Assembly (NCBI GenBank): GCA_022822365.1
Contig: JAJEBV010000016.1
Coordinates: 62,001 to 126,000 of the forward strand
DNA: 64,000 bases
Reading direction: 5' to 3'
Source: Thermoanaerobaculia bacterium
GTDB lineage: Bacteria > Acidobacteriota > Thermoanaerobaculia > Multivoradales > Multivoraceae
This document shows positions 1-9,647 of the stretch, in pieces. Numbering within the stretch: position 1 is the stretch's first letter; each line of letters begins with the position of its first letter. A program made the translations under genes and the position numbers. A model generated the notes under the pieces. The model was not told the origin of the DNA. It made no database searches and saw only the letters and a program-made list of their open reading frames with translations.

Positions 1-1127
1 GGGGCATCTCGGCCTGGGCGCTGTACTGCTTCCCGGCCGTGGCGATCGCGATCCCCTACTACCGGCAGCACGCGCCGGTACTCCGCCTGAGCACGGGCCT
101 GCACGCGCTGATCGGCCGCGACGGCTACGACCGCCCCCCCGCGCGGGTCGTCGACCTCCTGTTCATCCTGGCCCTGGTCGGCGGCACCGGCACTTCACTC
201 GGGCTGGGAACGCCGATGGTGGCGGCCTGCATCAGCGAAGTCCTGGGAATCGAACAGACCTTCGGCCTTCAGGTGACGATCCTGCTCGTCTGCGTCACCC
301 TGTTCGCGGCCAGCGTCTACCTCGGGCTCGAACGAGGCATCAAGCCGCTCTCCGACGGCTCGGTCCTCGCCGCGATCGCCCTGCTCGCCTTCATCCTGAT
401 CGTCGGTCCGTCCAACTTCCTGTTGCGCAGCGGCACCAACTCCATCGGTCTGATGCTCGAGAACTTCATCCGGCTGAACACCTGGACCGACCCGGTGGCG
501 CGCACCGGCTTCATCGAGGACATGACCGTCTTCTACTGGGCCTGGTGGATCGCCTACGGACCCTTCATGGGCCTGTTCGTGACCCGCATCTCCCGCGGCC
601 GAACGGTGCGGCAACTGATCTTCGGCATGATGGTCCTGGGCACGCTCGGCTGCGCTCTCTTCTACGCCGTGCTCGGCAACTACAGCATGCACCTGGACCT
701 GTCGGGGGCGCTTCCCGTGCGCGACATCGCCGCTCAGGCCGGCAGCGAGACCGCGATCGCCCAGAGCATCGGCTTCCTGCCGCTCGGGACCCTGGTCCTC
801 GCCGTCTTCGCGCTCGTGGCGATCGTCTTCATCGCCACGACCTACGATTCCGCGTCCTACTGCCTGGCGGCATCGGCCACCCGCAACCTGCCCGAAGGAA
901 CCCATCCGGCCCGCTGGCATCGCCTGTTCTGGGCCTTCGCGGTCGGCATTCTGCCGGTCACGCTGATGTTCATCGGCCAGGAGGGCGGCAACAACCAGCT
1001 AAGGGTCATCCAGTCGGCCACCCTTGTCGTCTCGCTGCCTCTTCTCGTCGTCGGAGCGCTCATGGCGGTGTCCCTGATGCGCTCGCTGCGCCAAGCGGAC
1101 CGCGAAGCCGCATCCGACGCCGGCTGA
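1..1127 (+). CDS. BCCT family transporter, C-terminal part (5' end outside window)
   Basis: The reading frame is open from base 3, so the gene starts upstream of the window. About 374 residues remain of a family that is usually 500-670 residues long. The first visible residues (GISAWALYCFPA) match the conserved BCCT segment in which a Trp/Tyr-rich helix lines the substrate site, and WAWWIAYGPFMGLF and TTYDSASY are further BCCT-like blocks. About eight hydrophobic helices follow. The family imports quaternary ammonium compounds such as betaine, choline or carnitine, driven by Na+ or H+, across the inner membrane. The substrate cannot be told from this part. The gene converges on the cytochrome gene that follows. 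Confidence 0.88.
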   Translation, partial: GISAWALYCFPAVAIAIPYYRQHAPVLRLSTGLHALIGRDGYDRPPARVVDLLFILALVGGTGTSLGLGTPMVAACISEVLGIEQTFGLQVTILLVCVTLFAASVYLGLERGIKPLSDGSVLAAIALLAFILIVGPSNFLLRSGTNSIGLMLENFIRLNTWTDPVARTGFIEDMTVFYWAWWIAYGPFMGLFVTRISRGRTVRQLIFGMMVLGTLGCALFYAVLGNYSMHLDLSGALPVRDIAAQAGSETAIAQSIGFLPLGTLVLAVFALVAIVFIATTYDSASYCLAASATRNLPEGTHPARWHRLFWAFAVGILPVTLMFIGQEGGNNQLRVIQSATLVVSLPLLVVGALMAVSLMRSLRQADREAASDAG

Positions 1128-1137
1128 GCCCGCCTGA

Positions 1138-1152
1138 TGGGTGCGCGGGTCT
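1138..1152 (+). repeat. Fragment E of the dispersed hairpin repeat
   Basis: This is an exact 15-base match (TGGGTGCGCGGGTCT) to the left part of the repeats at 45795-45863 and 56399-56503. It lies between two convergent genes and touches the stop codon of the leftward cytochrome gene. Only the left arm is present, so it looks like a remnant. Confidence 0.5.
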
Positions 1153-1943
1153 CAGTGGTCGCCGCCGGACCCCAGCGCCGACCTGAGCTCGCCGATGGCG
1201 CTCGCCATCGCGTCGAGCGCGTTCTCCCAGTCCGACCAGTGGAACGCATGCCCGGCTTCGATCGCCTCATCCCAGGAATCGTTGATCGCGAAGAGTGCGT
1301 CGGCCGCCTCATGCCGTCTGGCCGGGTCCCGGAGCCGCAGAACGGCGCGACTCACCTCGGCCCGCTGCTGGCCCAGACTCCGTAGCCGCGCCAGGTTGCG
1401 GCCGCCCCGCGCCAGAGCTTCCTGGCCCGCTTCGCCCGGGATGCCTGCGACCTCGTGATCCGCGTCCGGGCCGTGACAACGATCGCACCGCCCCTGCAGG
1501 CCGCCTTCGACACCGAGCGATTGCGCCGCCACGCTGCCGTGGCAAGTGCGGCAGGTGGGCGCCGCGCGAACGCGACGCTCGAGCAGCGGGTAGTGCGCGC
1601 TCTGCTGTAGAGCCTGGAACTCGGCATCGTGGCAGCGGCCGCAGGTCTGCGGCAGGTTCCAGTGGTTCGCCGGGCTATCGCGGTGGGCGCTGTTGAGCAC
1701 CCCCTTGTGCGCGCGCAACTCGACGAACGTCGAGGTGTTGCCGCCATGACAGTCCGCGCACGAGACGCCGGCTGCGCCGTGGGCCGAGTCGCGGAACTGC
1801 CGCAGATGGACTGCCGCCGCCTCGTCGAGTTCCTGGGCGGCGTGGCAATCGATGCACGGATCCTGCGCCGACGCGGCGGCCGCGAACGCGGCAACGGCCA
1901 GAACCGGAACCGCCCACTTCAAGATCCCTCCAGCGGCATTCAC
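1152..1943 (-). CDS. Exported multihaem (five CxxCH) cytochrome c
   Basis: A 263-residue protein with an N-terminal signal peptide (hydrophobic run ending AAASAQ) and five CxxCH haem-attachment motifs: CIDCH, CADCH, CGRCH, CRTCH and CDRCH. These sit in the first two thirds of the protein. The last 100 residues lack haem motifs and are rich in charged and helix-forming residues. It is probably a periplasmic electron carrier or the haem-bearing part of a reductase. No partner membrane quinol oxidase lies next to it, so the electron donor and acceptor are unknown. The start is a GTG with a TAGTCT box six bases upstream and no ribosome-binding site, suggesting a leaderless message. Confidence 0.85.
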   Translation of the reverse strand: MNAAGGILKWAVPVLAVAAFAAAASAQDPCIDCHAAQELDEAAAVHLRQFRDSAHGAAGVSCADCHGGNTSTFVELRAHKGVLNSAHRDSPANHWNLPQTCGRCHDAEFQALQQSAHYPLLERRVRAAPTCRTCHGSVAAQSLGVEGGLQGRCDRCHGPDADHEVAGIPGEAGQEALARGGRNLARLRSLGQQRAEVSRAVLRLRDPARRHEAADALFAINDSWDEAIEAGHAFHWSDWENALDAMASAIGELRSALGSGGDH

Positions 1944-1949
1944 GGCGTC

Positions 1950-1955
1950 AGACTA
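1950..1955 (-). promoter_or_regulatory. Candidate leaderless -10 box of the cytochrome gene
   Basis: TAGTCT on the minus strand lies six bases before the GTG start at 1943. A start of transcription about seven bases downstream of the box would coincide with the start codon. Part of the window-wide pattern described in the findings. Confidence 0.5.
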
Positions 1956-2023
1956 CCAACACGCCGAGTCCGGGAAACAACGCCCAAGAGGTCGAGGAGA
2001 CGCTCACACGACGGAAAGGACGG

Positions 2024-3754
2024 TCAGCGCCAGTCGAACTCGGGCGTCAGGACGACCTCCCGGTCCCCTCCCGACATCTCCGGCAAGCGCAGGCGGTAGT
2101 AGTTCAGCGGAATCCCCCCGTACCAGTAGCGATGCCGGGCGATACGGGATGGCCGCTCGATGACATGGCGCGTCGTTGCCTGGTCCGTACCCCCGGCGAC
2201 AGGCGCCAGGGTCACCGTCAGACGGGCAAGCCGTACTGGCGACCCGACCAGGAGTTCGCCGTCGGCGGACGGTCGATAGCGGATCCCGTCCGGGCCGTGC
2301 GGCCAGACACCGTCGCCGATCAACCGGACGCGCAGGTCGCCGTGCTGGATGTCCGCCGGGGCCGATCCGAGGTGAATCTGGGACGTCTCGAGTGGCAGGA
2401 GGCCCTTCGCCGCCGCCGACACGTAGCGCAGCCGCCGGGCGCCCTGCTCGGGATCGATCTCCAGCGGGAAGGAGGCCGCCGTCCGCCACAGCGGCAGGAC
2501 GAACAGCGCCGCCGCCGCCGACATGGCCGCCAGCCAGCGCCTGGACGGCGGCCGCTCGATCAGGAACCAGCAGGCCGGGTAGAGGGGCAGGAACCAGCGG
2601 TTCGCGATCGCTCCCGCTCCGCCGTAGAAGTTGTACGGATTCTTGATCAGGAAGGCCAGGAGCCCGACGGCGATGCCGAGAAGCAGCCAGCGGCGGCGCG
2701 ACCCCGGCCGCAGGCAGGCGCAGGCAAGGAGCAGCGGCAGGAAGTACGGAACGATGCCGATGCTTCGACCGATCAACGCGTAGACCAGGTTGTGGCCGAG
2801 CAGCGCCGCGTCGAGGTCGGGCAGCAGGAAGCCCTCGCGGACCCAGGACGCGTCGCCGCGCACGGACAGCAGCTCGGGCCAGCGCTGCCGCTCGAAATCG
2901 ACATCCGGATAACCCGTGGCGCTGCTGAATCCCTGCCGTTCGCTCACGTAGGGAGTCCATGCGCCGCCGCTCGCGCGGTGGAACCACGCTGAACCGGCAA
3001 GCAGGAGGATCGCTCCCGCCGCCGCCAAAGCAGCCGATCGACGGCCCCGGTTCCGGCGAAGAGTCGGCGCCGCGGCCACCAGCACCGCCGCCAGTATCGC
3101 GAGGTAGAACGGCCTGCCGGCCCCGGCCACGGCCAGCAGGAAGCCCCCGGCCACCAGCCGCGCCGCAGGGAGCGCTCTGCCCTCGAGCCAGGGGTCGAGG
3201 CAGCAGAGTCCGAGGGCCGTGACGACCAGGTAGAGGAGGTCCGCATGGACCCAGAAGACATGAGCGAAGGTGACCGAGAAGAAGAGCAGGAACGCCGCCA
3301 CCAGCGGGCCGTCGGCACCGATCCGGGTGGTCAGCAGGCAGTCGAGCAGCAGCGCCGCCGCGACGAGCAGCAGCAGGTTGGCCAGAATCGGCCCTCGCTG
3401 CGGCGCCGCGCGGACGAATGGAGCCAGGTAGAGCGAGTAGAAGACCGGCTTGGCGTAGACCAGGGTCGCTCCGTCGTCGACGCTCTGGAGAATCAACGGG
3501 TCGGGCACCTTGCCCGTCAACCGCTGGTAGCGCCGAAAGTCGGCTTCTTCGTAGCGCCGGTCGAAGTCGAACGCCAGGCTCTGGGCCTGCATCGCGTAGA
3601 CGCCCTCGTCGCCCACCGTGTAGGGCCAGTCGGACGGATCGAAGACTGCCGCGCCGGCCGCCAGCGCGAGCAGGAGGACCCAGAGCACTGCCCGCTGCCA
3701 GGTCGGCGCTGCGATGCATCGCCACTCCTGCCCGCTGCCCGAGGCTCCCTCCAT
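2024..3754 (-). CDS. Membrane glycosyltransferase-like protein (GT39/ArnT-like)
   Basis: A 576-residue polytopic membrane protein starting at MEGASGSG; the longer open frame upstream would run into the promoter region of the divergent receptor gene. After the first membrane helix comes a periplasmic-type loop with VGDEGVYAMQA, like the acidic GDE/DE motif of lipid-linked-sugar transferases of the GT39/PMT/ArnT group. About ten hydrophobic helices follow, then a soluble C-terminal domain of about 130 residues rich in beta-type sequence. The likely role is transfer of a sugar from a polyprenyl carrier to a cell-surface acceptor. Donor and acceptor are unknown. It is transcribed divergently from the TonB-dependent receptor. 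Confidence 0.7.
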   Translation of the reverse strand: MEGASGSGQEWRCIAAPTWQRAVLWVLLLALAAGAAVFDPSDWPYTVGDEGVYAMQAQSLAFDFDRRYEEADFRRYQRLTGKVPDPLILQSVDDGATLVYAKPVFYSLYLAPFVRAAPQRGPILANLLLLVAAALLLDCLLTTRIGADGPLVAAFLLFFSVTFAHVFWVHADLLYLVVTALGLCCLDPWLEGRALPAARLVAGGFLLAVAGAGRPFYLAILAAVLVAAAPTLRRNRGRRSAALAAAGAILLLAGSAWFHRASGGAWTPYVSERQGFSSATGYPDVDFERQRWPELLSVRGDASWVREGFLLPDLDAALLGHNLVYALIGRSIGIVPYFLPLLLACACLRPGSRRRWLLLGIAVGLLAFLIKNPYNFYGGAGAIANRWFLPLYPACWFLIERPPSRRWLAAMSAAAALFVLPLWRTAASFPLEIDPEQGARRLRYVSAAAKGLLPLETSQIHLGSAPADIQHGDLRVRLIGDGVWPHGPDGIRYRPSADGELLVGSPVRLARLTVTLAPVAGGTDQATTRHVIERPSRIARHRYWYGGIPLNYYRLRLPEMSGGDREVVLTPEFDWR

Positions 3755-3764
3755 ACCGGGCAGG

Positions 3765-3770
3765 ACGGTA
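3765..3770 (-). promoter_or_regulatory. Candidate -10 box of the glycosyltransferase gene
   Basis: TACCGT on the minus strand lies ten bases before the ATG at 3754, which would give a leader of only about three bases. Weaker than the boxes spaced 6-8 bases from the start. Confidence 0.35.
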
Positions 3771-3912
3771 GCAGCCGGGTGTGGGGCGGGCGCTAACTTC
3801 GCCAGCCAAAGGGAATCTGAGGCCGACGAATCGGGTTGCGGCTCGTTCCGGCCGCAAGAGTTGTTGTAGTATCGGCGCGGTCGACGTGCAATCGAACAAA
3901 GGAGCACTTCCC

Positions 3913-6597
3913 ATGTGGAAACCTGAAGTCGAGCCCCCTCGCCTGTCGTACCTGCTGGTCCTGTTCCTGGCCTTTTGTCTGGCCGGTCCAGTTCTGGCTC
4001 AGGAGGGGGACGCCCAGGACGAGTCCGAGGCCGAAGAACCGCAGGAGTTCGAAGAGACGATCGTGGTCGTCGGTACTCGTACCGAGGGGCGGACCGTCAC
4101 CGCATCCCCCGTACCGGTCGACGTGATTCCCGAGACGGAACTCGTCAGCCAGGGAAACAACGACCTGACGGACCGGATCCGCACCGTCGTCCCGTCCTAC
4201 AACGTCGGCACCCAGCCGATCAGTGACGCGGCCACCCTGGTTCGACCGGCCAACCTCCGCGGCCTGGCGCCGGACCACACCCTGATTCTCGTCAACGGCA
4301 AGCGCTGTCACCGCGCCGCCGTCATCGCCTGGTTGGGCAACGGCATCTCGGACGGCTCCCAGGGACCGGACATCTCCATCATCCCGGCGATCGCCCTTCG
4401 CCAGGTCGAGGTCCTGCGCGACGGCGCCTCGGCGCAGTACGGATCGGACGCCATCGCCGGCGTCATCAACTTCCAGCTCAAGGACGCAAGTTCGGGCGGT
4501 AGCGTCGAGATCCGGACGGGGCAGTTCCAGGACTCGAACCCGGGCTCCAGTTCCGGCTTCGGCGGCCAGTACACGTTCGCCGGCGAGAACGGCCCCTCGT
4601 ACGCCGTCGCCGCCAACTTCGGCATGCCGATGGGCGAGAACGGGTTCTTCAACCTGAGCATGGAGTATGGCGGCGCCGACCCGACCAGCCGCAGCGTCCA
4701 GCGGAACGACGCGATCAACATCATCAACACCGGCAACACGAACATCCGCAACCCGGCGCAGGTCTGGGGTTCGCCGCTGGTCGAGGACGACATCAAGCTG
4801 TTCGCCAACTTCGGCAGCCTGTTCTCGAACGGCGCCCAGTTCTACGGTCACGCGAACTACGCCACGCGCAAGACGACCGGCGGCTTCTACTTCCGCAACC
4901 CGCACACGCGGTCCGGCGTCTTCAGCAATGACGGCGGCGGGTCCATCCTGGTCGGCGACCGGCTGTGGGCCAGTACCGGCGTCGAGGGCGCCGGCGGCTG
5001 TCCCGCACTCACGGTCACCGACCACGTGCCTGACCCGATGGCCCTCGCCGCGATCGAGGCGGACCCGAACTGCTTCACGCTCTACTCGCGCTTCCCTGGC
5101 GGCTTCACGCCCCAGTTCGGAGGCGACCTGACGGACTCCTCGATCGTCGCCGGCGTCCGCGGTTACCTGGACAGCGGGATGACCTGGGATCTCAGCGTCA
5201 ACGTCGGCAACAGCGAAGTCGACCAGTTCATCTACAACACGGTGAACGCGTCGCTCGGCTACGACACGCCGACCTCGTTCAACCCCGGCATCTACGAGCA
5301 GACCGACACGAACGTCAACTTCGACATCACCTACCCGCTGCGAGACAACGTGAGCCTCGCGGCCGGCCTCGAGTGGCGGAACGAGCAGTTCCGGATCGGC
5401 GCCGGCGACGCCGCCTCGTGGGAGATCGGTCCCTATGCGGCGCAAGGCTTCGGCTCGGGTTCCAACGGCTTCAACGGCTACCGGCCCGAGAACTCGGGAA
5501 CCTGGGATCGCGCGAACGTCGCGATCTACGGCGACGTCGAGGTCGACACGGCGGACGAACGGGGAACCGTCACCGCCGCGCTGCGGGTCGAGGACTTCGA
5601 CGGCTTCGGCAACACGATCAACGCGAAGGTCTCGGGCCGCCGGCAGGTCTCCGACGTCGTGGCGCTGCGCGCCGCCGTCAGCACCGGCTTCCGCGCGCCG
5701 ACGCCCGGTCAGCAGAACGCGTTCAACGTGACGACGGCCTTCGATCCGGAGACCGGCGGCCTGTCGAACAGCGGCACCGTGCCGTCGACGTCGTTGCCGG
5801 CAGCCCTGCGGGGCGGCGAGGATCTCCAGCCCGAGGAGGCGGTCAACTTCTCCGCGGGTCTGGTCGTCGACAGAGGCGAGTTCACCCTGACGGCCGACGT
5901 CTTCCACATCGACGTGGACGACCGGCTCGCCGTGTCGGAGACCTTCCGCCAGTGCGCCCTCATCATGGAACCGAACTGCGTGACGGACGCGGAGATCGAG
6001 CAGTTGCTCTCCGGCGGCTTCGTCGAGGCGCGGAACCTGAAGAACTTCCGGTTCTTCGTCAACGACTTCGCCACCCAGACGCAGGGTCTGGACGTGGTCG
6101 GCACGTGGACGCCGCCGGAACTCGGTGGCGACACGAGCTTCAGCCTCGTCTTCAACTACACGAAGACCGAGGTCACGGACCACAATCCCGACACGGTCGG
6201 CCCCTTCCGCATCGCCACGATCGAGAAGGGCCTGCCGGAGTTCCGCTGGAACCTGGCGATGAACCACGGCGCCGAGCGCTGGAACCTGATGGCCCGCCTG
6301 AACTACTTCGATGGTTGGTGGGACAGCGAGGACGCGCAGAACCTCCTCGGCCGGAACAACGCGCCGATGTACTCGGACTACAACGGGGAGTTCCTGGTCG
6401 ACGTCGAACTCGGCTTCCCGCTGCCGAACAACACGTCGATCGCCATCGGCGTGCAGAACCTGCTGAACACCTATCCGGAAGAGAACCCCGGCGGCGCCGA
6501 CGGAGTCGGCAACCGGTACGGCCAGTTCTCGCCGTTCGGCTTCAACGGGTCCTACTACTACGTCCGCTTCAACTACGCCTGGGGCCAGAGCTTCTAG
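3913..6597 (+). CDS. TonB-dependent outer-membrane receptor
   Basis: An 894-residue receptor. The start MWKPEVEPP is chosen because AAAGGAG (3898-3904) precedes it at good spacing; an in-frame ATG at 3781 would add 44 unlikely residues. A signal peptide ends near VLAQEG. It is followed by an acidic linker and a TonB-box-like segment (EETIVVVGTR), the plug domain (about 50-190, with LRDGASAQYGSDAIAGVINF) and a beta-barrel ending in an aromatic residue (WGQSF). Its size and plug fit receptors for large substrates such as siderophores, vitamins, oligosaccharides or peptides. Nothing next to it names the ligand. Energy presumably comes from a TonB-ExbBD complex; a TonB protein is encoded at 49.8 kb. 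Confidence 0.95.
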   Translation: MWKPEVEPPRLSYLLVLFLAFCLAGPVLAQEGDAQDESEAEEPQEFEETIVVVGTRTEGRTVTASPVPVDVIPETELVSQGNNDLTDRIRTVVPSYNVGTQPISDAATLVRPANLRGLAPDHTLILVNGKRCHRAAVIAWLGNGISDGSQGPDISIIPAIALRQVEVLRDGASAQYGSDAIAGVINFQLKDASSGGSVEIRTGQFQDSNPGSSSGFGGQYTFAGENGPSYAVAANFGMPMGENGFFNLSMEYGGADPTSRSVQRNDAINIINTGNTNIRNPAQVWGSPLVEDDIKLFANFGSLFSNGAQFYGHANYATRKTTGGFYFRNPHTRSGVFSNDGGGSILVGDRLWASTGVEGAGGCPALTVTDHVPDPMALAAIEADPNCFTLYSRFPGGFTPQFGGDLTDSSIVAGVRGYLDSGMTWDLSVNVGNSEVDQFIYNTVNASLGYDTPTSFNPGIYEQTDTNVNFDITYPLRDNVSLAAGLEWRNEQFRIGAGDAASWEIGPYAAQGFGSGSNGFNGYRPENSGTWDRANVAIYGDVEVDTADERGTVTAALRVEDFDGFGNTINAKVSGRRQVSDVVALRAAVSTGFRAPTPGQQNAFNVTTAFDPETGGLSNSGTVPSTSLPAALRGGEDLQPEEAVNFSAGLVVDRGEFTLTADVFHIDVDDRLAVSETFRQCALIMEPNCVTDAEIEQLLSGGFVEARNLKNFRFFVNDFATQTQGLDVVGTWTPPELGGDTSFSLVFNYTKTEVTDHNPDTVGPFRIATIEKGLPEFRWNLAMNHGAERWNLMARLNYFDGWWDSEDAQNLLGRNNAPMYSDYNGEFLVDVELGFPLPNNTSIAIGVQNLLNTYPEENPGGADGVGNRYGQFSPFGFNGSYYYVRFNYAWGQSF

Positions 6598-6614
6598 GCC
6601 CTTCGCGCACGAAC

Positions 6615-6696
6615 CTGGCCGCCTGTTTGGTGCGCGGGTCTTCTGACCCGCCGCCGCCGCAGGCGGCCAGGTCTACGCGCCGGCCGTCAGGCCGGC
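6615..6696 (+). repeat. Copy A of the dispersed multi-hairpin repeat
   Basis: It contains three hairpins in a row: GCGGGTC/GACCCGC with a TTCT loop (6634-6651), a GCC/GGC-rich stem, and GCCGGCC/GGCCGGC with a GTCA loop (6679-6696). CTGGCCGCC at the left and GGCGGCCAG at 6663-6671 also pair. It fills the gap between the convergent receptor and exporter genes and extends into the 3' end of the exporter gene. It is a plausible two-way terminator or REP-like element. Confidence 0.75.
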
Positions 6697-8490
6697 ACCT
6701 TCTTCCGGCGCGGGCGGCTGTTGCTTTTCCAGGCTCTGGAGCAACCAGTAGCGCCGGTACAGCTCGTTCGCCTCGTACAGCTCCTCGTGGCTGCCGGCGG
6801 CGACCAGCCGGCCCTGGTCCAGAACGTGGATGCGCCGGGCCCGGCGCGCGGTGGCCAGGCGGTGGGCGATGACGATCGTCGTCCTGCCCTCGAGCAACTG
6901 CTCGATCGCGCGCTGGACCGTCGCCTCCGAGTCCGGATCGAGAGAGCTCGTCGCCTCGTCCAGCAGGAGGATCTGCGGGTCGCGCAGGAACGCGCGCGCT
7001 ATCGCGATCCGCTGGCGCTGACCAGCCGAGAGCAGCACGCCGCGCTCGCCGACCTCCGTCTCGAAGCCCTGGTCCAGGCGTTCGATGAACGAGGCGGCGC
7101 CCGCCGCTTCAGCGGCCGCACGCACCTGGTCGTCGCCCGCTTCGGGCCTGGCCAGCCGGATGTTCTCGGCCACGGATCCCGAGAACAGGAAGATGTCCTG
7201 CGGCACCAGCGCCATGCGGCGCCGCAGATCGGCGAGCGCGACATCGCGGAGGGAGAGGCCGTCGAGGAGAATCTCCCCCTGCTGCGCTTCGTAGAAGCGA
7301 AGCAGCAGACCGAAGAGCGTGCTCTTCCCCGAACCGGACGGGCCGACCAGGGCCACCAGCTCGCCCGGAGCGATCTCGAGCGAAACGTCTCTGAGCGCCG
7401 GCTGCTCCGCCCCCTCGTAGCGGAAACCGACCGAACGGACGCTGAGACCACCAGCGGTTTCGGCAAGCCTCGCCGGCGTCGGAGGATCGACGATCGCGGA
7501 CCGCTGGTCGAGTAACTCGAACACCCGTGCGCTGGCTCCTCGCAACCGCTTGTAGCCGGCGTAGAGAGCCCCCAACTGGCCCACCGACATCCCGATCGAG
7601 AAGGTGTAGAGAAGGAACGAGGTGAGCCTTCCCGGCGAGAGCGATCCCTCCAGCATCAGACTCCCGCCGTAGCCCAGCACCAGGGCGAACGCGGTGTAGC
7701 CGAAGAACGCCATCAGGCCGCTGAAGCCCCCGTAGAGGCGGACGTTGTGGAGCTGAACGCCGAGCAGATCCGCAAGCCGAAGCCCGTACCGACCCCTCGC
7801 CTGGTCCTCCGCCGAGAAGGCCTGCACGGTGCGTATACCGGCCAGCGACTCCTCCGCCCAGGCTGACGTCTCGGCCACGGCGTCGCGCTCCTCCTGTGCC
7901 ACCCGTTCCAACCTCCTGCCATAGAAGATGGCGAACAGCACGACGGGCGGCACCACGAGCAGCGCGACCACCGTCAAGCGAGTGTGCAGGACGAGCAGGA
8001 TCACCAGGACGCCGACAAAGCGCACCGCGGCCTGGAATCCGGACGGAATCTGCTCGGTCAGTGCGGTCTGGACGACCGTCAGGTCCGACGCCATGCGCGA
8101 CAGGAGTTCGCCGACCCGCCGCCGATCGTAAGAGTCGACGGACAGGCCGACCAGGTGACTGAAGAGCCGGCCCCTCAGGTCCCGGAGCAGGCGCGCCCCG
8201 GCCGAGCCGAGAAACCAGGTCTGCAAGTAGGTGAGTACGCCGAGAATCGCGAACAGACCGACCAGCGATGCGACGATCCGGCCGAGCCTTCCCTCGAGAT
8301 CCGCCTCGATCGCGGTATCCACCAGATCGCCGGCCTGCATGGGTACCAGCACGAAGACTCCCGTACCGAGCAGGAGCAGGACCGTGCCGGCGGCCAGTGG
8401 CCGCGCGTACGGTCGCGCCAGTCCGAGCAGCCGGCGGAACGGCACCGGAGCGGCGGACCGCTCCTCCCCTTCGCGCCCTGGCAGACTCAC
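6673..8490 (-). CDS. ABC exporter, fused membrane and ATPase domains (MsbA/LmrA-like)
   Basis: A 605-residue half-transporter. Residues 1-330 form the six-helix exporter domain. The ATPase carries Walker A GPSGSGKST near residue 383, signature LSAGQRQR near 487 and Walker B ILLLDEATSSLD near 507. Such proteins work as homodimers in the inner membrane and export lipids or hydrophobic compounds; the cargo here is not evident. The start overlaps the stop of the upstream exported-protein gene by four bases, so the two are probably translationally coupled. The last codons lie inside repeat copy A, which supplies the end of the reading frame. Confidence 0.9.
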   Translation of the reverse strand: MSLPGREGEERSAAPVPFRRLLGLARPYARPLAAGTVLLLLGTGVFVLVPMQAGDLVDTAIEADLEGRLGRIVASLVGLFAILGVLTYLQTWFLGSAGARLLRDLRGRLFSHLVGLSVDSYDRRRVGELLSRMASDLTVVQTALTEQIPSGFQAAVRFVGVLVILLVLHTRLTVVALLVVPPVVLFAIFYGRRLERVAQEERDAVAETSAWAEESLAGIRTVQAFSAEDQARGRYGLRLADLLGVQLHNVRLYGGFSGLMAFFGYTAFALVLGYGGSLMLEGSLSPGRLTSFLLYTFSIGMSVGQLGALYAGYKRLRGASARVFELLDQRSAIVDPPTPARLAETAGGLSVRSVGFRYEGAEQPALRDVSLEIAPGELVALVGPSGSGKSTLFGLLLRFYEAQQGEILLDGLSLRDVALADLRRRMALVPQDIFLFSGSVAENIRLARPEAGDDQVRAAAEAAGAASFIERLDQGFETEVGERGVLLSAGQRQRIAIARAFLRDPQILLLDEATSSLDPDSEATVQRAIEQLLEGRTTIVIAHRLATARRARRIHVLDQGRLVAAGSHEELYEANELYRRYWLLQSLEKQQPPAPEEGAGLTAGA

Positions 8491-9635
8491 CGGCCGACCG
8501 TCAGCGTGATGACGAGCTCCGGCCGCTCGGCGTCCCCGACGATCTCGTCGAAGGCGCCGGCGTCCATCGCCAGGGGAACCTCGAGCGCCACCGAGCCGTG
8601 TTCGATCTGCGCGGGAATGGTGCGGCCGACCCGGCCCGCGACGGCGCCCGAGGCGACCGCGTCATCGGCATCCGGGCGGCCGCCCCGGCGAAGCTCGACG
8701 CCGACGTTGACCCGCCGGGCCGCCCGCGTACCGTGGACGGCCAACTCCACGCCGAGCTCGACCCGGCCGCGGCGAACGCGGCGCTCGACCTGCACACCCT
8801 CGATCGTCACCCCATCGCACAGGTACGGGGCGGTGTCCCGCGTGATCCAGGCGTAGCCTTCGGGAAGCGACTCGACCTTCCCCAGCGGAAGGCGAAGCAC
8901 CATGGGCGACGCCATGGCAATGCGTTCGATCGCCGCCGCGTCGTCGGCCCGGGCCGACTCGGCCGTCACTTCACCGGCCGCCGGCACCGGAGCACGGGCC
9001 GGCCGAGGCTCGGCCGGCGCCGGGTCGTCCGGGACGGGTTCAACGGCTGACGGTTTCTCTTCGACCGGTGCGGGCGGCCTGGCGGCCGTTTCCACCGGCG
9101 CTGGCGGATCGGCAACGGGCCGACCCACCGGCTCGTAGGTCCCCTCGAAGACGAGGGTGGACGGCCGGTCGCCACGCCCCGCACGCCGCGAGTAGCCCGA
9201 GACCGCAGCGATCCGGCCAGCGGCCTCCCGCGTCAGCCGCTCCCGCCAGATCGAGCGCCGTCCGTCAGCGGAGATGAACTCGCCCGTGAGGACCAGCTCA
9301 CTACCCTCCGGCTTGCCTTCCGACCGCACCAGCGCGCCACCGTTCGAGACGCTGAAACGGCGCCACACGCCCGCGGCAACGTCGAACGTGCTGTAGGTGC
9401 GCCCTGATCGGCCATCGGCGAACGTCCAGGTTTCCGCGATCAGGCAGCCGTCCGCCAGCTTCTCCACGCTGCTTCCGCCAACGACTTCACCGCCGGACAC
9501 CAGCCGCCATTCGCCGACCAGGAAGTCGAGCGCCTGGTACGTCTCGTCCGTCTCGCAGACGCCGGAAGGCTGCGCCGCCAGCGGCCAGGCCGCCAGGACG
9601 CCCATACCGAACAGGATCGAAACCGCCATTCGCAT
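8487..9635 (-). CDS. Exported protein with DUF1579-like N-terminal domain
   Basis: A 382-residue protein with a signal peptide ending at LAAQ. Residues about 25-165 (LDFLVGEWRLVSGGEVVGGSSVEKL...) resemble the lipocalin-like DUF1579 fold found in exported bacterial proteins. A Pro/Ala/Glu-rich linker (about 170-245) leads to a beta-rich C-terminal domain of about 135 residues that I do not recognise. The function is unknown. A ribosome-binding site (CGGAG) precedes the ATG. It sits in a leftward run of four genes between the purine permease (11-base gap) and the ABC exporter (four-base overlap). Confidence 0.7.
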   Translation of the reverse strand: MRMAVSILFGMGVLAAWPLAAQPSGVCETDETYQALDFLVGEWRLVSGGEVVGGSSVEKLADGCLIAETWTFADGRSGRTYSTFDVAAGVWRRFSVSNGGALVRSEGKPEGSELVLTGEFISADGRRSIWRERLTREAAGRIAAVSGYSRRAGRGDRPSTLVFEGTYEPVGRPVADPPAPVETAARPPAPVEEKPSAVEPVPDDPAPAEPRPARAPVPAAGEVTAESARADDAAAIERIAMASPMVLRLPLGKVESLPEGYAWITRDTAPYLCDGVTIEGVQVERRVRRGRVELGVELAVHGTRAARRVNVGVELRRGGRPDADDAVASGAVAGRVGRTIPAQIEHGSVALEVPLAMDAGAFDEIVGDAERPELVITLTVGR

Positions 9636-9647
9636 CGTGTGGCTCCG

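Noticed and set aside
3793..6267. Open frame of 824 residues antisense to the TonB-dependent receptor gene
   Set aside because: The composition is that of a high-GC shadow frame (Val/Asp/Arg-rich) with no domain, while the plus-strand receptor is unmistakable.
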